DNA of 19,437 bases from CAYLHU01 sp964383715 (GTDB lineage: Bacteria > Patescibacteriota > Minisyncoccia > Minisyncoccales > CG1-02-41-26). Positions 6,306 to 13,636 of this stretch are shown here, piece by piece; position 1 is the stretch's first letter; every line of letters starts with the position of its first letter. The translations under genes were made by a program, and so were the position numbers. Under the pieces are notes generated by a model. It ran no database searches and had not been told where the DNA came from. It worked only from the letters and a program-made list of their open reading frames with translations. Where the stretch lies: NCBI GenBank assembly GCA_964383715.1, contig CAYLHU010000006.1:1-19437 (forward strand), read 5' to 3'.

Positions 6306-7490
6306 TTAGGGGCTCACTTCCTGCCATTGAGGCAGGGAAATTCCTATGTTAATTGGCTGGGTAAGAGAACAACTGCCAACATCATCGGTTATTCGGAGAG
6401 AAACATCTTGAGGTCCGCTGGAATTGAATTTTACTTCGGGATTTCTTGACGCGGTGTCGCCCTTACTGAACTCAATGTCATCAGGAAATATCCAAAGAAA
6501 AGAATTGGAGGGGCAGGAAATTCTATTGTTGCTTATATTATAACAATCACTGGAATCAGAGTTAAAAATAACAACTTCTCCCTTTGTGGGAACATCAGGT
6601 GTCCAGATAAAATCAGGAGAAGGATACATATGGGACTCGGTTCTAAAATTCGTTCCATTAACCCAATCGGAAGAGACATCTTTTTCATCCCAAACCTTAA
6701 CCCTCCAAGAGTAGTCGGTATTATAAGATAACTGGTTTTCTCCTGGATTTTTAGCGACTATAACGGAGACATTATTAGAAGCGGAGATTGTTTTCCCCGA
6801 ATCAAAATCATCTCCTACTTGAAGTTGATAGGCGTATTGGTTCTTTTCTTCGGGGTCTGAAAACTGCCAGGAAAAAGAATGAGAGGGGATAATACAATAA
6901 TTGCCTTTCTCAACCGAAAGATTGAGAGCGGTCGGAGGAGAATTAAGTTCAAAAGTTGTTTTTACCTTGTAATCCGAAATCCCGCAGACATCGCTATTAA
7001 GACAATTAAAACTAATCCAACCGATTGTTTCACTCCCCCAAGCCCAGCCCTCAAACTCCTTTGTTTCCGAGTTTAAGTTGACCCCGTAATCAGAACCCTG
7101 TAATTTAATCCAGCCGTCAGATATAGTCAATGCCTTTGCCCAACCAAGCAAATTTCCCGTTCCTAATTCTATTTGAGCGCTACAAGTTCCTGATGGACAT
7201 CCGGAAAGTTCAGATTGGTTAAAAGATACCCAGCCAATGTATTCTGACCAGACATAGCCGGAAACAAGGCCGTTTTCATCAATATCCACTCCGTAATCCG
7301 TAGTTCCGCCTCCGCTTGTATTATTAAAACTAATCCAGCCAATATTTTCTGACCAAGCATAGCCAAAAACATTATCTCCGCTATTCGCCTCTGCTTTTCT
7401 TATTTCGTCTCCAATGGTTGAAAACATTATTATTATCAATCCAAAGGTTAACAAAAAAACAATTAACTTAAAAAACAAACTTTTTTTCAT
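6306..7490 (-). CDS. Secreted surface protein with WSENIGW repeats and PKD-like domain
   Basis: No characterised function is known to me. The 394-aa protein has an N-terminal membrane helix or signal segment (about 6-24). Four degenerate repeats follow: GYAWSENIGWISF (43-55), GYVWSEYIGWVSF (78-90), GWAKALTISDGWIKL (116-130) and GWAWGSETIGWISF (148-161). Each is followed by a DYGV/DYKV-like strand. Next comes a fibronectin-III-like segment (about 183-285, SWRVKVWD and TNFRTE) and a PKD-like beta domain (about 290-385) with four cysteines that could form disulfides. The protein stops shortly after the last domain, with no LPXTG or C-terminal membrane helix, so anchoring would rely on an uncleaved N-terminal helix. 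WSENIGW repeats are common in Patescibacteria surface proteins. A hairpin (CCTGCC/GGCAGG, 6320-6336) lies in the last codons but lacks a U-tract. Confidence 0.85.
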   Translation of the reverse strand: MKKSLFFKLIVFLLTFGLIIIMFSTIGDEIRKAEANSGDNVFGYAWSENIGWISFNNTSGGGTTDYGVDIDENGLVSGYVWSEYIGWVSFNQSELSGCPSGTCSAQIELGTGNLLGWAKALTISDGWIKLQGSDYGVNLNSETKEFEGWAWGSETIGWISFNCLNSDVCGISDYKVKTTFELNSPPTALNLSVEKGNYCIIPSHSFSWQFSDPEEKNQYAYQLQVGDDFDSGKTISASNNVSVIVAKNPGENQLSYNTDYSWRVKVWDEKDVSSDWVNGTNFRTESHMYPSPDFIWTPDVPTKGEVVIFNSDSSDCYNISNNRISCPSNSFLWIFPDDIEFSKGDTASRNPEVKFNSSGPQDVSLRITDDVGSCSLTQPINIGISLPQWQEVSP

Positions 7491-7533
7491 ACGAAATTAG
7501 AAAAGCGATTTTTTTAATTTTTTCTTAAAATTA

Positions 7534-8064
7534 CTAAAAACTTTCCAAAATTATTTTTTTAGCCGTGAATTCAGTTTTTCCCTTAATATTTTCTTCGCTC
7601 TCCACCCTGACATCATCTTCTATTTTCAAATCAGAAAAGGAAATACTAACTTCCTTAAAAAACTCTGGCGGGAAAATATTTGAATCGGGATTTTCTCTAA
7701 GGGTTTTTTCAAAATTTTCTTTTTCAATAACCATCTCTTGAGGAGATTTTTCAACTTGTTTCACAATCAGTATGTTTTCGGAGAGATTGATTGTCTTTAA
7801 TTCAGTTTTTTCTTCTTCAAAAGGATTAGTAGTCCCAAAAACGGCATTTACTGTTAAACTGTTTTCTTTAACCTCTTGAATTTTCCCCCAAATAGAAAAA
7901 ACTTCTTTCGGCTCCGGCACAGCAGGGAAAATTTCCTCAATTTTAGTTTGGTATTTTTTCTCAATTTTTTGTTCTCCCCGTTTTAATCCTAAATTATAAC
8001 TAACGATAATCCCGATGACTAATAAAATTACTGCGGGGATACATATTTTTTGTTTTGATTCCAT
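7534..8064 (-). CDS. Single-pass membrane protein, paralogue of 11224-11721
   Basis: Unrecognised by name. The 176-aa protein has an N-terminal membrane helix (about 8-26), a charged linker (27-55) and an extracytoplasmic beta-rich domain. That domain opens IWGKIQEVKENSLTV (58-72), resembling small OB/DUF5666-type folds, and ends ENIKGKTEFTAKKI. The gene at 11224-11721 has the same plan (IIKEIKTDELIV, then ENIRGKTNFDLKNL), so the two are diverged paralogues flanking the tail-fibre-like gene. It sits 31 nt after that gene's stop and 43 nt before the surface-protein start, so all three may be co-transcribed. A role in assembly or anchoring of the neighbouring surface proteins is inference from position only. 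There is no Shine-Dalgarno sequence. Confidence 0.75.
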   Translation of the reverse strand: MESKQKICIPAVILLVIGIIVSYNLGLKRGEQKIEKKYQTKIEEIFPAVPEPKEVFSIWGKIQEVKENSLTVNAVFGTTNPFEEEKTELKTINLSENILIVKQVEKSPQEMVIEKENFEKTLRENPDSNIFPPEFFKEVSISFSDLKIEDDVRVESEENIKGKTEFTAKKIILESF

Positions 8065-8095
8065 AAATTTTTAACAATTTGATATTAGACCTTTT

Positions 8096-10411
8096 TTATT
8101 TCCAAGCTCTGATAATTTTTCTCCCAGAATTGCAGGACTCAAGCGCTTTGGCGAATTTTGCGTCATTTTTATCTTGAAGCCCTTGGAAAGATGCGACATT
8201 TGAAATGTCTAATTTTATTGCATAACCCGGCACATCGGAAGCCACTAAAGAATCTCCAATCTCTATTGGGTTATCACAAATAACTTTTACAGGAATATTA
8301 CCGGTTAAAGAGACGGGATATGGATAATACTCCGCGCCGATAATCATAGTCGCTTCGTAATTTATTGTTGATAATACTGTTTTATCATAGGCCTTTTCAC
8401 AATATTTTATAACGGTAACGGAACCCATCGCTCTTTCAAAACAAACTACATCGCCTCCCTCAAATTCAAGTTTGAAATCAGGGTCCAATATACATGAGTA
8501 TTGATAACTTTCTTTTTCTTCATCGGTTATTTCTTTATTTAGATAATTAAATCTATCTTCCCCGCAATGGATATGCTCCAAGGCCTTTTCTGAAACCCAT
8601 TTTTCTGCGATGTCATCATTACAACTATTACTACCAGAACATGTTCCAGAGACATAAAGATTACCAGCCATATATCCAGCGGTGCTACCGGAACCGTAAA
8701 CGCCATAGTTGCTACCGACACCAAGAATGCCATAGGCACTACCGGGACCACTACCAAAAACGCCATAAAGTCTACCTGAACTATACACACCATAGGAGGA
8801 ACCGGTAGAAATAGATAATGTCCCACTCATATTATCACCACTAGTATTGACAAAAGTATTATTACAGGAAGAGCAAGAAGTAAGAGCAGAGGTAAGATAT
8901 CTTCCATCTAAATCTTTGGTTAAACTAGAAAGACCGGAACGACCAAGAGTTAAAACCCCGGTACCGGTATTGAAATCTATGCTGTTGACAAAATTGTTCC
9001 CGTCTCCGCTTATTCCTGTTAAACTACTGCCGTCGCCATAATATTTATTAGCGGTCATTGTTCCATTAACAGTCAAATTGTTACCAAAATACGAACTATC
9101 AAAAACGGTCAAAGAGGCCTCAATCTCCAAATTACCTGTCATAGTGTCACCGTTTTGATTGACAAAAGTATTATTACAGGAAGAGCAAGAAGTAAGAGCA
9201 GAGGTAAGATATCTTCCATCTAAATCTTTGGTTAAACTAGAAAGACCGGAACGACCAAGAGTTAAAACCCCGGTACCGGTATTGAAATCTATGCTGTTGA
9301 CAAAATTGTTCCCGTCTCCGCTTATTCCTGTTAAACTACTGCCGTCGCCATAATATTTATTAGCGGTCATTGTTCCATTAACAGTCAAATTGTTACCAAA
9401 ATACGAACTATCAAAAACGGTCAAAGAGGCCTCAATCTCCAAATTACCTGTCATAGTGTCACCGTTTTGATTGACAAAAGTATTATTACAGGAAGAGCAA
9501 GAAGTAAGGTATCTACCGTCTAAGTTCTTTGTAACCGTTCCTCCGTCAGTGCGGGTTAAAGTGAGAACCCCAGTTCCAGTATTAAAAGTCATACTGTTGA
9601 CATAATCATTCCCATCGGCTCCTGATGGCCAAGTAGAACGGCTAACCCCTCCTAAATTAATAGTGTTGAACTTACTAACACTAGCTGGGTCGACATAATA
9701 ACTGGGATTATCTCTATCACGATAAAAACTAGCGCTCATATCAAAAAAAACACTAACATAACTCGGGTCAGCATAAAAAGCGCTATTGTCGGAATCGATA
9801 AACTTTGGAGCAGTTAAATTACCTGTCATACTATCACCGCTAACATTCACAAAAGTACTGTCACAAGAAGCACAAGAGGTAAGACCTCCTGATGGCCAAG
9901 AAGGATGACAAACGTTGTCTAAACATAAGCTGCCAGAAACTCTAACTTTTTGGTCTGTTCCTCCCGGACTTAACATTAAATCGCCGTAAGTATTATCCCA
10001 AATTCTAGATCCACTATTTAATCTATATTCTGAAACGTTCCATATTGTTCCATTATTAAGATAGATATTGGAATTGGAACCGACAGTTAGTCCATTTTTG
10101 ATATAAATATCGCCGGCATTGGTAACTTTCATCAATTCACCATTAACATCGTCCCAAAATCTAATTCCCTTGTTGTTTTTTAAATAGATAGTATGAGGGG
10201 CAGATTGTGTTCCTTCTAAGATAATTTTATCATTACTATTACTAGTAATAGCTAAACTTCCATTAATAGTTTGATTCCCTATTCCAGTGAGGGGAGCTGG
10301 AACATTGCTTCCCGGTGGGCTGGCAGTTGGTTCGGTCCAGGCAAAAATGAAATAACTGGAAGCAAGAGTTAAGATTAAAACACTAACAAAAAGAGAGATT
10401 TTTTTAACCAT
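8096..10411 (-). CDS. Secreted tail-fibre-like surface protein with perfect internal repeats
   Basis: The 771-aa protein starts with a signal peptide (about 1-25) followed by TEPTASPPGSNVPAP, a typical mature N-terminus of Patescibacteria surface proteins. The body has phage tail-fibre-like modules: two Y(A/V)DP motifs (213-216, 239-242) and four CxxC modules of the form SCSSCNNTFVNxxGDxMTG. Residues about 315-418 and 419-522 are identical, encoded by a perfect 312-bp DNA duplication. A glycine/serine-rich stretch (about 540-590) leads to a C-terminal domain (about 595-771) with NDDIAEKW, VSLTGNIPVKV, GDSLVASDVPG and FAKALES. That domain recurs in Patescibacteria fibre proteins and resembles the base of S74-type fibres, but no S74 catalytic assignment is made. 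No phage genes lie nearby, so an adhesin or host-contact fibre is more likely than a phage part. Confidence 0.85.
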   Translation of the reverse strand: MVKKISLFVSVLILTLASSYFIFAWTEPTASPPGSNVPAPLTGIGNQTINGSLAITSNSNDKIILEGTQSAPHTIYLKNNKGIRFWDDVNGELMKVTNAGDIYIKNGLTVGSNSNIYLNNGTIWNVSEYRLNSGSRIWDNTYGDLMLSPGGTDQKVRVSGSLCLDNVCHPSWPSGGLTSCASCDSTFVNVSGDSMTGNLTAPKFIDSDNSAFYADPSYVSVFFDMSASFYRDRDNPSYYVDPASVSKFNTINLGGVSRSTWPSGADGNDYVNSMTFNTGTGVLTLTRTDGGTVTKNLDGRYLTSCSSCNNTFVNQNGDTMTGNLEIEASLTVFDSSYFGNNLTVNGTMTANKYYGDGSSLTGISGDGNNFVNSIDFNTGTGVLTLGRSGLSSLTKDLDGRYLTSALTSCSSCNNTFVNQNGDTMTGNLEIEASLTVFDSSYFGNNLTVNGTMTANKYYGDGSSLTGISGDGNNFVNSIDFNTGTGVLTLGRSGLSSLTKDLDGRYLTSALTSCSSCNNTFVNTSGDNMSGTLSISTGSSYGVYSSGRLYGVFGSGPGSAYGILGVGSNYGVYGSGSTAGYMAGNLYVSGTCSGSNSCNDDIAEKWVSEKALEHIHCGEDRFNYLNKEITDEEKESYQYSCILDPDFKLEFEGGDVVCFERAMGSVTVIKYCEKAYDKTVLSTINYEATMIIGAEYYPYPVSLTGNIPVKVICDNPIEIGDSLVASDVPGYAIKLDISNVASFQGLQDKNDAKFAKALESCNSGRKIIRAWK
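8846..9508. repeat. Perfect 312-bp tandem repeat within the fibre gene
   Basis: Copies at 8846-9157 and 9158-9469 read identically base for base, with a partial third copy to 9508. The third copy then diverges by loss of 12 bp (four codons, SALT). The period of 312 bp (104 codons) keeps the frame. Lack of any synonymous change points to very recent duplication or gene conversion. Confidence 0.92.
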
Positions 10412-10419
10412 AAAATGAG

Positions 10420-10467
10420 CTTTTGCGAAGCAAAAGTGAAATTAGAGATGAAGACAGAGTCTTCATC
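10420..10467. repeat. Paired intergenic hairpins (copy C)
   Basis: The first hairpin (10420-10436) is CTTTTGC, loop GAA, GCAAAAG. The second (10447-10467) is GATGAAGAC, loop AGA, GTCTTCATC; both stems are perfect. They lie 9 nt upstream of the fibre gene's ATG, so on its mRNA they would form a structured leader where a Shine-Dalgarno sequence would normally be. A minus-strand TATAAT lies just upstream (10475-10470). Confidence 0.8.
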
Positions 10468-10475
10468 GATTATAA

Positions 10476-10490
10476 TAGACCTTTTTAAAA
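10476..10490. repeat. 15-bp direct repeat TAGACCTTTTTAAAA, copy 1
   Basis: Identical to 11215-11229. The two copies bracket the HEPN-MNT pair. A shorter match (TAGACCTTTTT) occurs at 8086-8096 beside the fibre-gene stop. Confidence 0.8.
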
Positions 10491-10506
10491 ATGATTTTTT
10501 TATTGA

Positions 10507-10821
10507 TTATAATATTTTTACGCCAGTTTTTTTAATTTTATGTACCATTGGGTCATCTCCCTCTTTAAAATCTTCCACAGTAAAACCATGAGGTTCTATT
10601 CTTGTATCCACTTCTAAACTTAAATGTGATAATAGTATTTCATTTTTCCACCAATTTCTTTTTAATTTATCTGAAATAACGGCTATATCAATATCACTCC
10701 ACTTATCGGCTCTATCTTGAGTATATGAACCAAAAAGATAGATTGCAGAAAAAGGATATCCTTCTGCTTTTAATTTATTGGCATATTCTTTTGCTATATT
10801 TTTTACTTGAGTTTTTGACAT
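10507..10821 (-). CDS. MNT-domain nucleotidyltransferase (HEPN partner)
   Basis: A minimal nucleotidyltransferase of the MNT family. The 104-aa protein has the active-site pattern GSx10DxD: G31-S32, D43 and D45 in FGSYTQDRADKWSDIDIAV. A third acidic residue is probably D72 in LEVDTRI. Proteins of this type act as the antitoxin in HEPN-MNT modules, in some systems by adding AMP to the HEPN partner; that activity is known from other systems and only inferred here. Its ATG lies inside the end of the HEPN gene (19-nt overlap), indicating translational coupling. GAGAATT before the ATG is a weak Shine-Dalgarno sequence. All active-site residues are intact. Confidence 0.88.
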   Translation of the reverse strand: MSKTQVKNIAKEYANKLKAEGYPFSAIYLFGSYTQDRADKWSDIDIAVISDKLKRNWWKNEILLSHLSLEVDTRIEPHGFTVEDFKEGDDPMVHKIKKTGVKIL

Positions 10822-11189
10822 AATTCTCTATATAAATTAACAATTTTTTTAAAACGTTTTTCTGTAAATTCTTTAGTACAGATTTTATAAAAACGTAATC
10901 TATAATCAGGGTAACGAACTCTAATATTGAAATTATTTACTTCTTTTAAAAATTTCAAGTTATCTTTTTCTAATTTTATTTTAGCTAATGCCTGAAGTCT
11001 GACAAGGTCATGAATATATGGAGCTTCTTTGCCGGTATTTTTTACTATTAACCCCTTTAATATTTTCTCAAGAATAATATGACCAAAGAACAGACAATCT
11101 GAGTATCTTTTAATCCTAAACAATCCCAACATTGTCTTATAATCATGTTGACTTGTTTTAAGCCAATAATTTATTATTTTTTTAGACAC
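10803..11189 (-). CDS. HEPN-domain protein (toxin-like partner of MNT)
   Basis: The 128-aa all-helical protein fits the HEPN family (PF05168 type): a first helix INYWLKTSQHDYKTM (6-20), FGHIILEKILKGLIV (35-49), YIHDLVRL (58-65) and RVRYPDYR (90-97). No RX4-6H motif, the usual catalytic signature of HEPN ribonucleases, is visible, so RNase activity is doubtful; H60 belongs to the common HDL motif instead. Translation starts at GTG (11189-11187). It precedes MNT and overlaps it by 19 nt, forming a two-gene module. The module interrupts an otherwise surface-related gene series and is flanked by 15-bp direct repeats, which suggests it was acquired. It could act as a toxin-antitoxin pair or as a non-toxic substrate-binding/nucleotidyltransferase pair. 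Confidence 0.85.
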   Translation of the reverse strand: MSKKIINYWLKTSQHDYKTMLGLFRIKRYSDCLFFGHIILEKILKGLIVKNTGKEAPYIHDLVRLQALAKIKLEKDNLKFLKEVNNFNIRVRYPDYRLRFYKICTKEFTEKRFKKIVNLYRELCQKLK

Positions 11190-11214
11190 AATATCTGTTC
11201 TAATTTTTTATTTT

Positions 11215-11229
11215 TAGACCTTTTTAAAA
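11215..11229. repeat. 15-bp direct repeat TAGACCTTTTTAAAA, copy 2
   Basis: This copy overlaps the stop codon of the gene at 11224-11721. It pairs with 10476-10490 to enclose the HEPN-MNT genes. Confidence 0.8.
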
Positions 11230-11721
11230 TATTTTTAAATTTTTCAAATCAAAATTTGTTTTTCCTCGGATGTTTTCCTTTGAGGAAATTAAGACATTTA
11301 TTCCGATTTCTAAATAATTAAGACCTTCTTTGCCTAAAAACTGATTCTCTCCAATAAAAATCAAACTGTTAGGATTTATCTTAATAATTAAGTCCCGGGG
11401 GGACTGGTCGGCAAAATTATTTCCGTCACCCCTGACAATTAATTCGTCAGTTTTAATTTCTTTGATAATCCCTGAAACACTGAATATGGAAAGGGGCATA
11501 TTGGAAGAAATGAAGGGAATTTTCTCTCCGCTTTCTTCGTTTTGAGACCAAATCTCTCCAATTTCACCGGCTTTTACTTCCGCTAAAGTGGGTTGTCTAG
11601 AAATCAAGGACTGATTGGCTTTCATCGCCTTGAGTTCAAGAAAAAGATAAGACGATAGTCCTATTAAAAAAACAATAACAACTGCCAAAACGGTAATTAA
11701 AATAGTAATTTTTTTATCCAT
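11224..11721 (-). CDS. Single-pass membrane protein, paralogue of 7534-8064
   Basis: Unrecognised by name. The 165-aa protein has an N-terminal membrane helix (about 6-29), a linker (30-75) and a beta-rich domain (about 78-165) with IIKEIKTDELIV (85-96), LIFIGE and the end ENIRGKTNFDLKNLKIF (149-165). That ending matches the paralogue's ENIKGKTEFTAKK. The start codon overlaps the end of clpP by 8 nt (ATGGATAA), and AAGGGG lies about 8 nt upstream, one of the few clear Shine-Dalgarno sequences in the window. It is therefore translationally coupled to clpP although its sequence suggests a surface-locus job. Its stop is followed directly by the 15-bp repeat and the HEPN gene. Confidence 0.8.
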   Translation of the reverse strand: MDKKITILITVLAVVIVFLIGLSSYLFLELKAMKANQSLISRQPTLAEVKAGEIGEIWSQNEESGEKIPFISSNMPLSIFSVSGIIKEIKTDELIVRGDGNNFADQSPRDLIIKINPNSLIFIGENQFLGKEGLNYLEIGINVLISSKENIRGKTNFDLKNLKIF

Positions 11722-12310
11722 TTTTATTCCCCTTTCCTTTTATGACTTCGTCAATAAGTCCGTATTTTTTCGCCTCTTCGGCTGAAAGATAAAAATCTCG
11801 GTCAGTGTCTTTCTCTATTTTTTTGAGGGGCTGACCGGTGCGTTCAACTAAGATTTGGTTTAATTTTTCTTTCATTTTTATAATTTGCCTGGCTTCAATC
11901 TCAATGTCGGTCGCTTGCCCTTTTATTCCACCAGCGACTTGATGAAGCAGAATCTCGGAATTGGGCAGAGCGAATCTTTTCCCTTTTTCTCCAGCCGTTA
12001 AAAGGGTGGCTCCCATTGAGGCGGCCATTCCGATACAAATAGTGGATATATTACATTCAACATATTGCATTGTGTCGTAAATAGCCAAACCGGCCGTAAC
12101 CGAACCGCCGGGGCTATTAATATAAAGCGTAATGTCTTTCTTTGGATCTTTTGCGGTCAAAAAGAGAATTTCGGCGATAACTAAATTGGCCAAACTGTCG
12201 TTTATGGGTCCGGCTAAAAAAACGATTCTTTCTTCTAAAAGTCGGGAGAAGATATCATAAACTCTTTCTCCTTTCTGGGACTTTTCAATTATTGTTGGTA
12301 TTATTGGCAT
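11714..12310 (-). CDS. clpP: ATP-dependent Clp protease proteolytic subunit
   Basis: ClpP forms the tetradecameric serine-protease chamber fed by Clp ATPases. The 198-aa protein has the catalytic triad S98 (GMAASMGA), H123 (LLHQVAGG) and D172 (DTDRDFYLSAEEA), plus the substrate-binding NSPGGSVTAG (65-74). The start MPIIPTIIEKSQKGERVYDIFSRLL is the usual N-terminus with little or no propeptide. The ATG abuts a scaffold gap, so the upstream spacing to tig is unknown. Order tig-clpP matches many bacteria; clpX, often next, is replaced here by a small membrane-protein gene. Confidence 0.98.
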   Translation of the reverse strand: MPIIPTIIEKSQKGERVYDIFSRLLEERIVFLAGPINDSLANLVIAEILFLTAKDPKKDITLYINSPGGSVTAGLAIYDTMQYVECNISTICIGMAASMGATLLTAGEKGKRFALPNSEILLHQVAGGIKGQATDIEIEARQIIKMKEKLNQILVERTGQPLKKIEKDTDRDFYLSAEEAKKYGLIDEVIKGKGNKNG

Positions 12311-12410
12311 NNNNNNNNNNNNNNNNNNNNNNNNNNNNNNNNNNNNNNNNNNNNNNNNNNNNNNNNNNNNNNNNNNNNNNNNNNNNNNNNNNNNNNNNNN
12401 NNNNNNNNNN
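12311..12410. other. Scaffold gap between tig and clpP (100 N)
   Basis: Exactly 100 undetermined bases, starting immediately upstream of the clpP ATG. It hides the tig 3' end and any ribosome-binding site for clpP. Confidence 0.95.
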
Positions 12411-13632
12411 TTTTATAATATTCTTTTAATTTATTGATGTCTAATTTATTTTTGGCCTCTTTATCCTCCGGATAATTTTTCAAAAAATCGTTAACCGCTG
12501 ATTCAATTTCTTCGTTTTTAATTTCTACCTTCTCTTTTTTACCCAACTCGTTTAATATTAAAAACTTTTTAACTTTCTCCTTGGCCAAATTTTTAAGACC
12601 TTCTTTTAATTCTTCTTCGGTCTTCTTGGCTTCCAGAAGGTATTTTTCAAAAGGAATTTTCAGATTATTCTTTACATTTTCCTTCAAGTCCTTCATTAGG
12701 TCATTTTGGGCGATGGAAATTAGGGAAGGGGGGATTTCCATATTTGTTTCTTCGCTGATTTTAGCCAATAGTCGCTCTCTTCTTTTCTGGGTTTCCTGAA
12801 ACTCTTTTTCTTGGGTGATTCCGTCTTTAATACTTTTCTTTAATTCTTCTAAATTTTTGAAACTACCTAATGTTTTAGCAAATTCATCGCTCAACTCAGG
12901 AGTTTTCATTGATTGAACTTTTTTTACCTCAATCTTAAAATCAATTTTTTTACCAGCCAAGGCCTTATTATTAAAATCATCGGGGAATTTTATGGAAAAA
13001 TCTTTTTTCTCTTTGGGCTTCAGGCCGTAGAGATTGTTTTCAAAATCAGGGACAAAATGTCCTTCGCCCAAGAGAAATCTATCTTGATATTTTTTGTTAT
13101 TTTCAATTTGGGGGGAATTGTATTCAATTTCCAAAAAATCGTTTTTCTTTGCCTCTCTATCCAAATTTTTAAAGATTGCCCGGGATTTTCTCAAAAACTC
13201 CAATGCTTCCTCAATCTCCTTTTCATTCACAGAGACCTTTTCTTTTTCAATGGAGGAAACTATTTTTTTGTAGTCGGGAAGATTAATTTCCGGTAAGACA
13301 TCAACTTCGATTTTGAAAGAGAAAGGATTCTTGAAAGCCAATTTTAGAATTTTTACTTCCGGGTGTCCTATGACTTCCAACTTTTCTTCCACAATATAAT
13401 CGGAGTATTTTTTTTCAACAAACAATCTTCCCGCCTCGGCTAAAATTTTATCTTGACCAATTTCTCTTTCGGCTATTTCCAGAGGAATTTTATTCGGTCG
13501 GAATCCTGGAATTTTTAAACCTCTTGTTAAAAGAGAGCAGGCCTTGTCTAAATAAGGGGAAAATTCTTCCCATTCAAAATTAAACAAAATTTCAATTCTG
13601 GAAGAACTTATTTTTTTGGTCTCTGCTTCCAT
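12411..13632 (-). CDS. tig: Trigger factor (3' end lost in gap)
   Basis: Trigger factor is the ribosome-bound chaperone with peptidyl-prolyl isomerase activity. 407 residues are visible. The ribosome-binding domain (about 1-115) contains GFRPNKIP (43-50), equivalent to the GFRxGKVP loop. The FKBP-like domain (about 160-250) contains FLEIEY and LLGEGHFVPDFENNLYGLK. The helical C-terminal chaperone domain runs from about 255 until KLKEYYK at the gap. Family length is about 430-450 aa, so only a few tens of residues should be missing. The start ATG follows 4 nt after one possible stop of the upstream coiled-coil gene. No Shine-Dalgarno sequence; TATAAA about 25 nt upstream is a possible -10. Confidence 0.95.
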
Positions 13633-13636
13633 AAAA

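Noticed and set aside
6320..6336. Terminator of the surface-protein gene
   Set aside because: The CCTGCC/GGCAGG stem is inside the last codons and is not followed by a U-tract on the minus strand.
8846..9508. Second gene or shufflon recombination sites in the fibre gene
   Set aside because: The repeats are direct, in frame and inside a single continuous coding region. No invertase gene or inverted crossover site is seen.
8096..10411. Prophage remnant, based on tail-fibre-like modules
   Set aside because: No capsid, portal, terminase, integrase or other phage gene is present. The protein has a signal peptide and sits among other secreted proteins, so a cell-surface fibre is the better reading.
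12301..12310. Trigger factor ending as ...CQ inside the clpP start
   Set aside because: That ending arises only from reading through the 100 N placeholder in one arbitrary frame. The real stop is hidden in the gap, so the gene was ended at 12411.
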